From positions 1 to 45,804 of the forward strand of contig CANMCX010000025.1 of NCBI GenBank assembly GCA_947496465.1: a stretch of DNA of 45,804 nt, given 5' to 3'. Both the position numbers and the translations under genes were made by a program. Numbering within the stretch: the stretch's first letter is position 1; each line of letters opens with the position of its first letter. Origin of the DNA: Marinifilum_A sediminis. GTDB lineage: Bacteria; Bacteroidota; Bacteroidia; Bacteroidales; Marinifilaceae. This document shows positions 32,535-41,505 of this stretch, piece by piece. A model generated the notes under the pieces. The model had not been told where the DNA came from and ran no database searches. It saw nothing but the letters and a program-made list of their open reading frames with translations.

Positions 32535-34994
32535 ATGAACAAACTAACACTATTGCTTTGCTTTCTTTTTGCGGCAATATCTATTAAAGCAGTAGAACCG
32601 GCTGTTAAACCTGAATTACAAGGGGGAGTAATTAAAGGTATCGTAAAAGACAATTCTCATGATACACCAGTAGAATATGCAACCGTTTCGGTTTATACCA
32701 TGTCTGATTCTACATTAATTGATGGAACAATAACCGATGCTAAAGGGGCTTTTGTTCTTAAGAAATTAAAACCCGGGAGTTACTATGTCGAAGTATCATT
32801 TATAGGATACAATAAGGCTGCCGTTCGAAATATCCCTATCAATAAAAAAAGAAAAGTTATAGATCTTAAGGTGGTTAATCTTCGTCAATCTACCGAGTCG
32901 TTGGATGAGGTTACGGTTACAACGGAACGATTGCCAGTACAATATCAAATTGATAAAAAGGTAATTCCGGTAAGTCGTCAAATTACAGCTGCCAGTGGAA
33001 CAGCTGTTGATGTATTGGAAAATGTACCATCTGTTAGTGTGGATATTGAGGGGAATATCAGCTTAAGAGGAAGTTCGAATTTTACGGTATTGGTTGACGG
33101 AAAGCCTTCAATATTAGAGGCATCCGATATATTAGAGCAAATGCCTGCCAGTGTTATCGAAAATATCGAGATTATTACCAATCCATCGGCAAAATACGAT
33201 CCGGAAGGAACAGCAGGTATTATCAACGTAATAACCAAAAAAAATAAAGAATCCGGTTTAAATGGAGTTGCCAATTTAAATTTAGGTACACAGAATAATA
33301 ATGGTGCAGATATTTTAATCAATTACAGAAAGAAAAAGTGGAATTTTAATTTCGGAGTTGATTATAACAACCGACAGTTTGAAGCTGAGAATGAAAGTGA
33401 GAATAGAACTACTTTTGAAAACGTAACCAATTTTGTTTTATCTGATGGAGATTCTGAAATGTCTCGTGTTGGATATGGCTTTAGGACTGGAGTTGATTAT
33501 GATTTAAACAAGAAAAATAGCTTCTCTTTTGCTTTTAGAATGGGAATGCGTGATATGGAACGTAAGTCCACACAGGATTATCAGGAATACACCAGTGAGA
33601 ATCCAACTAGAATTAAATCTGATAGCAAAAACAAATGGGAGAGAGATATGGCATTTGTGAATTCAAGTTTTTCTTACACTCGTAAATTCGAAGGAAAAGG
33701 ACATGAATGGTCTAGCCAGTTGAGTTACTCACGACGAGGTAGTGGTGATGAGCAATCGTCTAATTCGTTGTTTGATGAAAATGGTATACAAACATCAGGT
33801 CAGATTGCTACAGAAGAAGGACCTGGTTCCAGATGGGAAATTCGTTCAGACTATACTTTGCCATTAGGAAAGGACCAGAAATTTGAGATGGGGTATCAGG
33901 GACAAATAAGAAGTTCCGAAGCTGATACAAGACAAGAAGAATATAATCCATTGACTGGGGAGTATGTTTTTATGCCATTGTTTAGCCATGATGTGACTTA
34001 CGATAGAAATGTACATGGTTTGTACACTACATATGCTAGTAAAATTGGAAGTTTTGGTTATCAAGTAGGCTTTAGGACGGAACATACCGGTAGAGAAATC
34101 AAATACAAAGATAATTCTGAGAAGTTTAAAATTGACAGATGGGATTTCTTTCCTACCATTCACACGCAAATGGATTTAGGAGATAAAAACCAAATAATGG
34201 CTAGTTATACTCGAAGAATTCAACGTCCGAGAGGTTGGTATTTGGAACCATTTGTAACATGGACAGATGCTTATAATGTACGTCAGGGAAATGCAGCTTT
34301 GGATCCGGAATATATCGATTCTTATGAGTTGGGATATATGAAACGTTTTGGGGATCAAGCTATTTCTGTTGAGACATACTATAAAGTAACACACAATAAA
34401 ATAGAAAGAGTACGAAGCGTTTATGAGGAAAATGTGATGTTGAGTACAATGGAAAATGTAGGTAAAGATTACTCTTTAGGAATTGAGGCTACCTTAAATC
34501 TTTCCTTTGCCAAATGGTTTAAAAATGATTTGATAGGTAATTTCTACCACTACAAGGAGGAAGGAGATTTTGCAACACAAAACTCTGCAGGAGAAGATAT
34601 TATTCAAGATTTTTCTACAGAAAGTTACAACTGGAGTTTAAGAAATAATTCAACTTTAATTTTAAACAAATCAACCAGATTTCAATTTACCGTAAATTAC
34701 AGATCGGATACAGATTGGGCTCAGGGAAAAAGAGAAGGATTTATAAGTACTTCGGCTGCTTTTAAAAAGGATTTCTTTAAGCGCAAACTATCTGCAACTT
34801 TGCAGGTAAGAGATGTGTTTGGTACATCGAAACATGAAACTTTATATACAGGAACCGATTTTTACAACTATAGCCAAATGGACCCAAAAACACCAATGGT
34901 TCGTTTGAAGTTAAGTTATAAAATTAACAACTATAAGATGAAAAGAGGAAGAAGATCGGCGAATGGTGTTGATGTGGAAGAGTTTGAAATGTAA
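32535..34994 (+). CDS. TonB-dependent receptor with CarboxypepD-like N-terminal domain
   Basis: This 819-residue outer-membrane protein has a signal peptide (Leu-Thr-Leu-Leu-Leu-Cys-Phe), then a CarboxypepD-regulatory-like beta-sandwich (about 30-115: Gly-Ile-Val-Lys-Asp, Ala-Thr-Val-Ser-Val, Lys-Pro-Gly-Ser-Tyr-Tyr-Val-Glu-Val), a plug domain (Asn-Val-Pro-Ser-Val-Ser-Val-Asp, Ile-Ile-Thr-Asn-Pro-Ser-Ala-Lys-Tyr-Asp, Gly-Ile-Ile-Asn-Val-Ile-Thr-Lys-Lys) and a beta-barrel of about 550 residues with aromatic-rich strands. The plug motif is of the outer-membrane-beta-barrel-family type. The substrate is not predictable; no SusD partner is adjacent. Confidence 0.92.
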   Translation: MNKLTLLLCFLFAAISIKAVEPAVKPELQGGVIKGIVKDNSHDTPVEYATVSVYTMSDSTLIDGTITDAKGAFVLKKLKPGSYYVEVSFIGYNKAAVRNIPINKKRKVIDLKVVNLRQSTESLDEVTVTTERLPVQYQIDKKVIPVSRQITAASGTAVDVLENVPSVSVDIEGNISLRGSSNFTVLVDGKPSILEASDILEQMPASVIENIEIITNPSAKYDPEGTAGIINVITKKNKESGLNGVANLNLGTQNNNGADILINYRKKKWNFNFGVDYNNRQFEAENESENRTTFENVTNFVLSDGDSEMSRVGYGFRTGVDYDLNKKNSFSFAFRMGMRDMERKSTQDYQEYTSENPTRIKSDSKNKWERDMAFVNSSFSYTRKFEGKGHEWSSQLSYSRRGSGDEQSSNSLFDENGIQTSGQIATEEGPGSRWEIRSDYTLPLGKDQKFEMGYQGQIRSSEADTRQEEYNPLTGEYVFMPLFSHDVTYDRNVHGLYTTYASKIGSFGYQVGFRTEHTGREIKYKDNSEKFKIDRWDFFPTIHTQMDLGDKNQIMASYTRRIQRPRGWYLEPFVTWTDAYNVRQGNAALDPEYIDSYELGYMKRFGDQAISVETYYKVTHNKIERVRSVYEENVMLSTMENVGKDYSLGIEATLNLSFAKWFKNDLIGNFYHYKEEGDFATQNSAGEDIIQDFSTESYNWSLRNNSTLILNKSTRFQFTVNYRSDTDWAQGKREGFISTSAAFKKDFFKRKLSATLQVRDVFGTSKHETLYTGTDFYNYSQMDPKTPMVRLKLSYKINNYKMKRGRRSANGVDVEEFEM

Positions 34995-35013
34995 GAGCAA
35001 ATTTAAACGATTT

Positions 35014-35050
35014 AGAAACTCACGGATATCTATTCGTGAGTTTTTTTGTG
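35014..35050 (+). terminator. Terminator after the TonB-dependent receptor gene
   Basis: AAACTCACG pairs with CGTGAGTTT around a GATATCTATT loop, followed by seven T. It ends about 20 bases beyond the receptor stop codon, before the endonuclease IV gene. Confidence 0.88.
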
Positions 35051-35090
35051 CTATTTTGCAGAAATAAGAATTGTGATAAATGATAAGCAA

Positions 35091-35933
35091 ATGAAATATA
35101 TTGGAGCGCATGTAAGCACAGCAGGTGGAGTAGAAAATGCTCCGCTAAATGCTCATAAAATTGGAGCAAAGGCATTTGCTTTATTTACTAAAAATCAGAG
35201 ACAATGGACTGCTAAGCCATTGGGAGAGGAGAATATTGCAAAGTTTAAAGAGAATTGTGATAAGTACGGATATACACCGAATCACATATTGCCACATGAC
35301 AGTTACCTAATTAATTTAGGACATCCGGAAGCTATGGCTTTGGAAAAATCAAGAAACGCCTTTTTGGATGAATTGCAACGCTGTGAACTTTTAGGATTGG
35401 ATCGATTGAATTTTCATCCTGGTAGTCATTTGAAAAAAGTATCGGAGGAAGAGTGTTTACGAACAATTGCTGAATCGATTAATTTATCTTTGGATAAAAC
35501 ATCTGGAGTTTCAGCTGTTATAGAAAATACTGCTGGGCAAGGGAGTAATTTGGGATTCACATTCGAGCAAATAGCCTCTATTATTCATCAAGTGGAAGAT
35601 AAAGATAGAGTAGGTGTTTGTATTGATACCTGTCATGTATTTACTGCAGGATATGACTTATCTACAAAGGAAGGCTTTAACAAAGTATTTTCAGATTTTG
35701 AGCGAACCATTGGATTTCAATATCTGAAAGGAATGCACCTTAATGATTCCAAAAAGGAACTTGCTAGCAGGGTAGATCGCCACGAAGTAATTGGTGAAGG
35801 TTTTATTGGCTTAACAGCATTCGAGTACCTTATGAATGATGAAAGGTTTAATCATATTCCTATGGTACTGGAAACACCAAACTCGGATAACTGGCAACAG
35901 GAAATTGAACTTTTGTACGGCTTGCAGAAGTAA
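35091..35933 (+). CDS. nfo: Deoxyribonuclease IV (endonuclease IV)
   Basis: This 280-residue enzyme has the opening Tyr-Ile-Gly-Ala-His-Val-Ser, the zinc-ligand segments Phe-His-Pro-Gly-Ser-His, Glu-Asn-Thr-Ala-Gly-Gln-Gly, Val-Cys-Ile-Asp-Thr-Cys-His-Val-Phe-Thr-Ala-Gly, His-Leu-Asn-Asp-Ser-Lys, Asp-Arg-His-Glu, and Leu-Glu-Thr-Pro. It nicks the DNA strand 5' of abasic sites in base-excision repair, with a Zn cluster. An upstream ATG at 35046 lies in the terminator's T-run area; 35091 fits the family start. It meets the next gene tail to tail with no spare base. Confidence 0.97.
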   Translation: MKYIGAHVSTAGGVENAPLNAHKIGAKAFALFTKNQRQWTAKPLGEENIAKFKENCDKYGYTPNHILPHDSYLINLGHPEAMALEKSRNAFLDELQRCELLGLDRLNFHPGSHLKKVSEEECLRTIAESINLSLDKTSGVSAVIENTAGQGSNLGFTFEQIASIIHQVEDKDRVGVCIDTCHVFTAGYDLSTKEGFNKVFSDFERTIGFQYLKGMHLNDSKKELASRVDRHEVIGEGFIGLTAFEYLMNDERFNHIPMVLETPNSDNWQQEIELLYGLQK

Positions 35934-36680
35934 TTAATGGTGTATTAAAGCTGAAATAACAATAAAAGTTCCTGTAACGATATTAATTCCGATAACCATT
36001 TTACGGAATTTTTCTGGCTCTATTTTTCCTGAAAATTTAGATCCTAAATGCGATCCAAAAAACAGAATTGGTAAGCAAAATAATGCCAGGTTTACCGATT
36101 CTGATTCTATCATTCCATTCATGATAAAAGCAGCTGTTGTAAAGAATGATGAGAAAGTACTAAACCATGCAAATACACCTCTAAAAGTATTTTTTGAGTA
36201 ACCTTTTCTGTTCATTGCAATAACCAAAGGAGGTCCGCCTACTGAAATACAGCTATTTAGTATTCCGCTAACAAAGCCTGCAAATACGATTGGTAATTTT
36301 ATAAAGTGTTTTGCCAAACGTTCTTTCCCAAGCATTCTTAAGGAGAAAAGTACTACCAATATGCCAGTTAATAATCTCAGATTATCACTACTCATGTATT
36401 CTAATGCATAAATTCCAAGTGGGATACCACCTAAACTTGCAATAAACATTGGGATGAATAATTTAGCTTTTATTTTTTCCTTTAGCTTAAATAAAATAAC
36501 CAAACTGGTAATAAGATTGAAAAGACTCATCGCAGGTACCAAAACCTGCATTGGAAAAATCAATGATAAAAAAGGGACAGCAAGTAGCGCAAATCCGAAA
36601 CCAGTCATTCCTTTTATGAATGCTGCCGACAGAATTACGATACCGCAAAGTACAATTTGTATCAGACTAATATCATGCAT
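35934..36680 (-). CDS. Sulfite exporter TauE/SafE family membrane protein
   Basis: This 248-residue protein has about eight membrane helices and the family motif Met-Thr-Gly-Phe-Gly-Phe-Ala-Leu-Leu-Ala-Val-Pro-Phe-Leu near the start, repeated in a diverged second half (Gly-Phe-Val-Ser-Gly-Ile-Leu-Asn-Ser-Cys-Ile-Ser-Val-Gly-Gly-Pro-Pro). Members export organosulfur or sulfite anions in some cases. A likely TAACTTTG promoter box precedes it. Its stop codon abuts the nfo stop. Confidence 0.88.
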   Translation of the reverse strand: MHDISLIQIVLCGIVILSAAFIKGMTGFGFALLAVPFLSLIFPMQVLVPAMSLFNLITSLVILFKLKEKIKAKLFIPMFIASLGGIPLGIYALEYMSSDNLRLLTGILVVLFSLRMLGKERLAKHFIKLPIVFAGFVSGILNSCISVGGPPLVIAMNRKGYSKNTFRGVFAWFSTFSSFFTTAAFIMNGMIESESVNLALFCLPILFFGSHLGSKFSGKIEPEKFRKMVIGINIVTGTFIVISALIHH

Positions 36681-36717
36681 TAGGCAAACTTACTTTAATT
36701 GAGGATTTAGAATGAGA

Positions 36718-36725
36718 CAAAGTTA
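36718..36725 (-). promoter_or_regulatory. -7 box before the TauE/SafE gene
   Basis: TAACTTTG on the minus strand fits TAnnTTTG and is 38 bases before the ATG. No clear -33 TTG is seen. Confidence 0.5.
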
Positions 36726-36782
36726 TTTGAATCACGCTAAAGTTCAGTGTTAAATTTGCTTAAAAATGGTGATGTAAAGATG

Positions 36783-37388
36783 TTATAAAGCCTCTTTCAG
36801 AAAAGGAAAAAGTGAATGAATTTGAATTGCAACATTACTCATAAAAAGCTTAACAGATATGGCTAAAAGAATAATACCAAAAACTTTTCTCAGGATATGA
36901 ATTCCACTATCTCCAAGAAATTTTTCAACAAGACTGGTTGATTTTAATACAAGATAGACAACCGCCAAATTTAGAACTAAGGCAATTATAATATTCTCGA
37001 CAGCATATTCTGCACGAAGTGCAACAACCGTAGTAAAAGATCCAGCTCCAGCTACTAATGGAAAGGCGATTGGTACAATGGAAACTCCACTTGGACCATC
37101 GTATTTAATGATTTCTATTCCCAAAGCCATTTCAACACCCATAATGAAAAGGATGAAGGAACCCGCAATGGCAAAACTCGAAATATCTACGCCAAAAAGA
37201 CCCAATAATTTTTCTCCAAGAAAAGTAAATATGATTAGAACAGTCAATGCAACTAAGCTTGCTTTTAATGCCTCAATTTGACCTCCCTTTTTCTTTAAAT
37301 CCAAAATAATTGGGATAGATCCAATAATATCAATTACAGCAAAAAGAACCATAAAGGCGGAAACAATCTCAAGAAAATTTAGATTCAT
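36783..37388 (-). CDS. MarC family membrane protein
   Basis: This 201-residue inner-membrane protein has about six helices with the MarC features: an early Leu-Phe-Ala-Val-Ile-Asp-Ile-Ile-Gly-Ser-Ile-Pro, a second Gly-Ala-Gly-Ser-Phe-Thr-Thr-Val and a C-terminal Gly-Ile-Ile-Leu-Leu-Ala-Ile. The molecular function of the family is unsettled. Neighbours TauE and MsrB do not suggest a single pathway. The 299 bases between it and msrB (37389-37687) hold only a terminator and AT-rich sequence. Confidence 0.9.
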   Translation of the reverse strand: MNLNFLEIVSAFMVLFAVIDIIGSIPIILDLKKKGGQIEALKASLVALTVLIIFTFLGEKLLGLFGVDISSFAIAGSFILFIMGVEMALGIEIIKYDGPSGVSIVPIAFPLVAGAGSFTTVVALRAEYAVENIIIALVLNLAVVYLVLKSTSLVEKFLGDSGIHILRKVFGIILLAISVKLFMSNVAIQIHSLFPFLKEAL

Positions 37389-37633
37389 AATATGTGTTTT
37401 TAAGAGGTTTTAGTTTTGATTTACTTGTAAACTTACAATATTTTCTGCTGCTCAATAACTTAAACGAAATGATTTTAAAAAGTAAGGAGCAATTAAATGA
37501 ATGAATTTTCACAAAATAGGATCTAATGTTAAAATTACAACAAATAATCTTCTATTGTGTTAAAAATTAAATTCTGCGCGAAGATATATTTTTAGATTGA
37601 AAATTGAAAATGAATTTCTTGAAGTTTAGCGAA

Positions 37634-37664
37634 TAAAAAAGAGTTTCACCTTGATGAAACTCTT
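37634..37664 (-). terminator. Terminator after msrB
   Basis: On the minus strand AAGAGTTTCA pairs with TGAAACTCTT and is followed by TTTTTTTATTC. It is about 23 bases past the msrB stop. Confidence 0.85.
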
Positions 37665-37687
37665 ACATGATATAAATGAATGTTTTT

Positions 37688-38143
37688 TTAATTCTTTTTA
37701 ACTTCATTTGCCGGAACAAAATTTAGAGAAATACTATTTACGCAATGTCTGGTATTTTTTTCGGTAAATCCTTCTCCGATAAAGACATGTCCTAAGTGTC
37801 CATCGCAATTGCTACAAACAATTTCAGTTCTTTTTCCATCGGCATCTAATATTTTGGTCACCGCTCCTTCAATTTCATCATCAAAACTTGGCCAACCACA
37901 ATGTGAATCAAACTTGTCATCCGATTTGTATAGAGCGGCGTTGCATTGCTTGCATGTGTATATACCTGCTTGCTTATTCTTTAAGTGCTTTCCTGTACCC
38001 GGATATTCGGTACCCTTATCTATTATTACTCTTTTTTCGGCTTCGGTTAATTTATTGTAATTTTCTTTATTCATTGCTTTCTGCGCTATTAGGTTAGTAC
38101 TAATAAGAAGTACAATTCCTGTTAAAATTAATATTTTTCTCAT
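37688..38143 (-). CDS. msrB: Peptide methionine-R-sulfoxide reductase
   Basis: This 151-residue protein has a signal peptide (Ile-Leu-Ile-Leu-Thr-Gly-Ile-Val-Leu-Leu) and the SelR/MsrB domain: zinc pairs Cys-Lys-Gln-Cys and Cys-Ser-Asn-Cys, His-Cys-Gly-Trp-Pro-Ser-Phe, and the catalytic Arg-His-Cys-Val-Asn-Ser. It would repair methionine R-sulfoxide in periplasmic proteins with an exported reductant. The ATG at 38143 before the signal peptide is preferred over an upstream ATG at 38176, which would put charged residues before it. It follows an alpha/beta hydrolase gene by 39 bases. Confidence 0.95.
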   Translation of the reverse strand: MRKILILTGIVLLISTNLIAQKAMNKENYNKLTEAEKRVIIDKGTEYPGTGKHLKNKQAGIYTCKQCNAALYKSDDKFDSHCGWPSFDDEIEGAVTKILDADGKRTEIVCSNCDGHLGHVFIGEGFTEKNTRHCVNSISLNFVPANEVKKN

Positions 38144-38182
38144 AATCCAGTTTCTTGTTTCGTTTCCTTGGTGCATATGTCT

Positions 38183-39058
38183 TTATTTACTGTTGTATGT
38201 AGATTGTAGCTTATTTATATTTTTAATGATAATTTCTGGATTTGACCAAGGAACAAAATGATTCAATTCATCCAGTAAGCTAAAATCTATATTTTGATGA
38301 TGCGATTTGTAATAATCCAAAGTTTGATAAGGTACTAAAATGTCTTTTTTACCTTGAATGTATGTAGTTGGTACTTTAATATCCTTTAGTTTTTGTTCAT
38401 TCTTTTCCAAGCATTCAGATAAAGCCATCATTTCTAAATTGCTTGTTCTAAGTTCATGTGGCATTATTTTATTTGGCAATCCTCCCGATATGAGTAGGTT
38501 GTACCACTTTGCTTCTTGATGCTTAGGCGAAAGACATGGTGCAACATAAATAGCATGTTTTATTTTCTTAGAATAATTGAGAATGGTTTGTTCCAGAACA
38601 GCTCCTCCATATGAGTGTCCTAATACAATAAACTTCTCATTATTTGTTTGGAAATGTTGCATTACTGCATCTACAATTTCAGCCTGATTGTTCAAATTTG
38701 CTTGTGAAGGAACACTTGTTTTACCATAACCAGGTCGGTCGAAAGTAATTAAACAGAACTTTTCAAGGAGAGTAGAGTCTGTAATGATGTTTTTAAAATC
38801 GAACCAGTAACCTGGTGATCCATGAATAAACAGAACTTTTTGATTGTTTAAATTGCCAGTATAGTTTGTGTGGATGGTAAAATCTCCAAAAGGAATGTCC
38901 TTAGATTTTGGGAAAACATTTTTAGCCTGTATTTCAGTTAATACAGTTTGATGATCAAAAGAAGATCTGATTTTAAATACTAAAAAGAATGCGAGGAGAA
39001 CAACCAGTAGAATGGTTGTACTAAATATCAATACGAATTTCTTAATCTTTCTCTTCAT
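38183..39058 (-). CDS. Alpha/beta hydrolase, membrane-anchored
   Basis: This 291-residue protein has an N-terminal membrane anchor (Ile-Leu-Leu-Val-Val-Leu-Leu-Ala-Phe-Phe) and the hydrolase core: oxyanion loop His-Gly-Ser-Pro-Gly, nucleophile elbow Gly-His-Ser-Tyr-Gly-Gly with Ser, an Asp in Gly-Lys-Lys-Asp-Ile-Leu-Val-Pro, and a catalytic His in Leu-Asn-His-Phe-Val-Pro. The esterase, lipase or peptidase substrate is not readable. It is followed closely by msrB on the same strand. Confidence 0.88.
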   Translation of the reverse strand: MKRKIKKFVLIFSTTILLVVLLAFFLVFKIRSSFDHQTVLTEIQAKNVFPKSKDIPFGDFTIHTNYTGNLNNQKVLFIHGSPGYWFDFKNIITDSTLLEKFCLITFDRPGYGKTSVPSQANLNNQAEIVDAVMQHFQTNNEKFIVLGHSYGGAVLEQTILNYSKKIKHAIYVAPCLSPKHQEAKWYNLLISGGLPNKIMPHELRTSNLEMMALSECLEKNEQKLKDIKVPTTYIQGKKDILVPYQTLDYYKSHHQNIDFSLLDELNHFVPWSNPEIIIKNINKLQSTYNSK

Positions 39059-39198
39059 TTCCCCTCCATTTGCGTATTATTTAGACAAGTAATGTAATAA
39101 AATACTTTTTTGTCTGAAATGCAAGAGGCAAAATGTTATTAATTCTTAAAATATCAATACTCAATAATATTTATAGAGTAAGGATGCCATAAAGCTTC

Positions 39199-39576
39199 TT
39201 AAAGAGTGAGGTGTTTATTAATCAATTTAACTAAGGTGTCCTTTTTAACTGGCTTTGCAACATAGTCGTCGCAACCATTTTCCAATGATTTTTTCTTATC
39301 TCCAAGCAATGCAAAAGCTGTTTGGGCGATAATAGGTAAATTTGGTCGAATTTTTTTAATGGCTTGAGTTGCTTCATAGCCATTCATTAGTGGCATTTTT
39401 ATGTCCATTAAAACTAAATCAATGGAGGCATTTTTCTTGCAAATTTCAACAGCTTCAATACCATTTTTTGCAATTACAACTTTACAATTAATCTGATTAA
39501 GCAATTCTTCGAAATAGATGCGATTGAACTCTTCATCTTCAACGATTAATATTGTTTTTTGACCCGATTTACTCAT
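39199..39576 (-). CDS. Stand-alone response regulator receiver protein
   Basis: This 125-residue protein is one receiver domain with the acidic pair Glu13-Asp14, phospho-acceptor Asp58 in Leu-Met-Asp-Ile-Lys-Met-Pro, Thr86 and Lys108. No output domain is present, so it would signal by protein contact. No histidine kinase is beside it; the closest is at 43279-44685. A minus-strand TATTTTTG box lies 22 bases upstream. Confidence 0.94.
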   Translation of the reverse strand: MSKSGQKTILIVEDEEFNRIYFEELLNQINCKVVIAKNGIEAVEICKKNASIDLVLMDIKMPLMNGYEATQAIKKIRPNLPIIAQTAFALLGDKKKSLENGCDDYVAKPVKKDTLVKLINKHLTL

Positions 39577-39597
39577 AATTGGCGTTCTTTAGTATAC

Positions 39598-39605
39598 CAA
39601 AAATA
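39598..39605 (-). promoter_or_regulatory. -7 box before the receiver gene
   Basis: TATTTTTG on the minus strand fits TAnnTTTG and lies 22 bases before the ATG. No matching -33 TTG is clear. Confidence 0.5.
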
Positions 39606-39793
39606 GCTTTTCTGAACGATGAAAAGAAATAAATTTAGATTTTTCGAGAAATATTTTAACAGTTTTTATTTTTATGTCGTAAAGTGATCAAATTATCTGA
39701 TAAAGTATTTTTTTTTGTAAAAAACACTTTATCTAAACAATACAAAGCTTTTGTAGTTAATGAAATGGAGAATTTAATTTACCGATTGTAATT

Positions 39794-40411
39794 TTACTGA
39801 CATAGTAATTCTTCTAGTCGGTTCGAAAAAGTACTCACATGATATCCATCAAGCAGGGAATGGTGAGCCTCTACACTCAAAGGCATATAAAATTCGCCAT
39901 TTTGCTCAAATACTTTACCGAATACAATTTTGGGAACCGAATTTGATTCTTGATTTGTTACCGGATGTTGAATGCTGGTAAAACTTCGCCAGGGTATTAC
40001 CGAAACATATATTAAATCTACGTCTGTATTAGATTCCAATTCGTCTGAGTTTTTTGCATCCTGAATGGCTTTGTGAGTTTCATTTTTAAATTGTTCAAAA
40101 TCCTCATGATATCTGAAATAACAAAAACTAAAAGTGTAATCATCCTTGAATACGGTACTTGTTCCGTTTATGATTTGAAATTCGAATACTTCATCTTCAA
40201 TAATCCTGGTTTTGAACTCCGTAATTTCGTTTAAAGCTTTTAATGCTTTGTGCATATATGTAATGAAAAACGAATTGCCCTCTTCTTTTGATTTAAGATA
40301 GGATGCGGTGCATTTTATATCGGAACAGATATTAAAATAGGGGTTTTTATAATCTTTAAAAAAGTCATATTGTGCTTTTCTTTTCCAGGTAGATAAATCT
40401 ATTTTTTTCAT
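39794..40411 (-). CDS. Chloramphenicol acetyltransferase-like (CatA-type) protein
   Basis: This 205-residue protein is of the trimeric CAT-fold kind: the opening Trp-Lys-Arg-Lys-Ala-Gln-Tyr-Asp-Phe-Phe, Phe-Ser-Phe-Cys-Tyr-Phe, Ile-Pro-Trp-Arg-Ser-Phe-Thr, Pro-Lys-Ile-Val-Phe-Gly-Lys, and the catalytic His183-His-Ser-Leu-Leu-Asp-Gly-Tyr-His (HHxxxDG). It could acetylate a small alcohol using acetyl-CoA. Chloramphenicol resistance is possible but many chromosomal CAT-like proteins lack it. Its start overlaps the preceding Crp-type gene by one base (TAATG), so the pair is translationally coupled. Confidence 0.9.
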   Translation of the reverse strand: MKKIDLSTWKRKAQYDFFKDYKNPYFNICSDIKCTASYLKSKEEGNSFFITYMHKALKALNEITEFKTRIIEDEVFEFQIINGTSTVFKDDYTFSFCYFRYHEDFEQFKNETHKAIQDAKNSDELESNTDVDLIYVSVIPWRSFTSIQHPVTNQESNSVPKIVFGKVFEQNGEFYMPLSVEAHHSLLDGYHVSTFSNRLEELLCQ

Positions 40412-41052
40412 TAAAAGTGTTTTTTAATTCCAGAGTTTAAAATCTCAGGGTTTAAAATTTGAACTTGTGTTTTGTTTAGTGAAATCGCTTTATCGGAGCT
40501 TAGTTGCTTTAAAATTCGATTTATACTTCTAATATTCGTTCCAATATAATTCGCTAAATCCTCTTTGTTAATGCTAAATGCTTTGGTTTCAAAATTGTTC
40601 GAAGATTCTATGATGTATTTTATTACATGATATTCCAGGGGAAAATAATTATTATCCACCATCCTGTACGATGACTTCATTAGTTTGGTGCATAAATCTT
40701 GATTCACTTTGGTAGCAAAATCGAAATCCGATTTTAGCCAGCGTTTGAATGTGTCTTTATCGATCTTAATAAACTTACAAGTGCTAACACATTGAACCGA
40801 GTTGAAGAAAACGTCGTTATTGGGTATTTCCAAATCGCCATAAAGTTGAGATTGATCGAAAATACCAAAAAGGAAATGTTGCCCAATTGAGGTTGTATGA
40901 AAAACTTTTACTTTACCTTCTAATAATATATAACAATAATATGGTAACTCTCCTTGTCGGATAACGAATTCACCATTGGTTAGTTCAATTGGTTTAACCT
41001 TGTCTTTTAGTATGCCTGATTCATTTTTTGCAACAAGCTCTGCGTAATTCAT
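40411..41052 (-). CDS. Crp/Fnr-family transcription regulator
   Basis: This 213-residue protein has a cyclic-nucleotide-binding-like N-terminal domain (about 15-115: Gly-Glu-Phe-Val-Ile-Arg-Gln-Gly-Glu-Leu and Ile-Leu-Leu-Glu-Gly-Lys-Val-Lys-Val) and a C-terminal winged helix (Asn-Lys-Glu-Asp-Leu-Ala-Asn-Tyr-Ile-Gly-Thr-Asn-Ile-Arg-Ser-Ile-Asn-Arg). The effector is unknown; the classic FNR Cys residues are absent. It is coupled to the CAT-like gene. A perfect palindrome lies 52 bases upstream. Confidence 0.93.
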   Translation of the reverse strand: MNYAELVAKNESGILKDKVKPIELTNGEFVIRQGELPYYCYILLEGKVKVFHTTSIGQHFLFGIFDQSQLYGDLEIPNNDVFFNSVQCVSTCKFIKIDKDTFKRWLKSDFDFATKVNQDLCTKLMKSSYRMVDNNYFPLEYHVIKYIIESSNNFETKAFSINKEDLANYIGTNIRSINRILKQLSSDKAISLNKTQVQILNPEILNSGIKKHF

Positions 41053-41093
41053 TTGTATGATTTATTTGAGTTGTAAAATAACACATGAATTTA

Positions 41094-41116
41094 CAAAGAA
41101 ACAGGGACAATTGTCC
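41094..41116 (-). promoter_or_regulatory. Palindromic operator candidate upstream of the Crp-like gene
   Basis: A perfect 12-base palindrome, GGACAATTGTCC (41105-41116), lies just upstream (minus strand) of TTTCTTTG (41101-41094), which is one mismatch from a -7 box. The position suits self-regulation by the Crp-like protein, an inference. Confidence 0.45.
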
Positions 41117-41250
41117 TTAGATACTTTTTTGTTATTAAATTCATCATTATAAATAGTTGATAAATTACAATACAGATATTATAAGAAATAGGAAAGTGAT
41201 TGGAATTTAATTATCTTAGAAATAGAAAACATAAATTAAATATTAGAATT

Positions 41251-41481
41251 ATGACAGAAGGAACAGATTTAACTTGCGTTTTTGTTGGCTCGCTCATCGA
41301 TGTAAAATATTATAAAGAGAGATTGGATGAGATTGGAATAGCATCTTTATGGAAAGATGAGTTTCAATCAGGAACAATAGTAGGAATGGGAGGAACTCCA
41401 GATAGTGTTGAACTCTTGGTTGCTGAAAGTGATGCAGAATCAGCTAGAAAATGTATTGCGAATTTGCAAAGTCAGGAATAA
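41251..41481 (+). CDS. DUF2007 (putative signal-transducing) protein
   Basis: This 76-residue cytosolic protein has the DUF2007 elements: Val-Phe-Val-Gly-Ser-Leu-Ile-Asp-Val-Lys-Tyr-Tyr-Lys-Glu-Arg-Leu and Val-Glu-Leu-Leu-Val-Ala-Glu-Ser-Asp-Ala-Glu-Ser-Ala-Arg. The family resembles PII-like ferredoxin folds. The function is unknown. A TTG at 41200 extends it by 17 residues but the ATG at 41251 is preferred. A barrel gene starts 24 bases later. Confidence 0.85.
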   Translation: MTEGTDLTCVFVGSLIDVKYYKERLDEIGIASLWKDEFQSGTIVGMGGTPDSVELLVAESDAESARKCIANLQSQE

Positions 41482-41505
41482 AGAGAGCAATTATTCAAAT
41501 TGATA

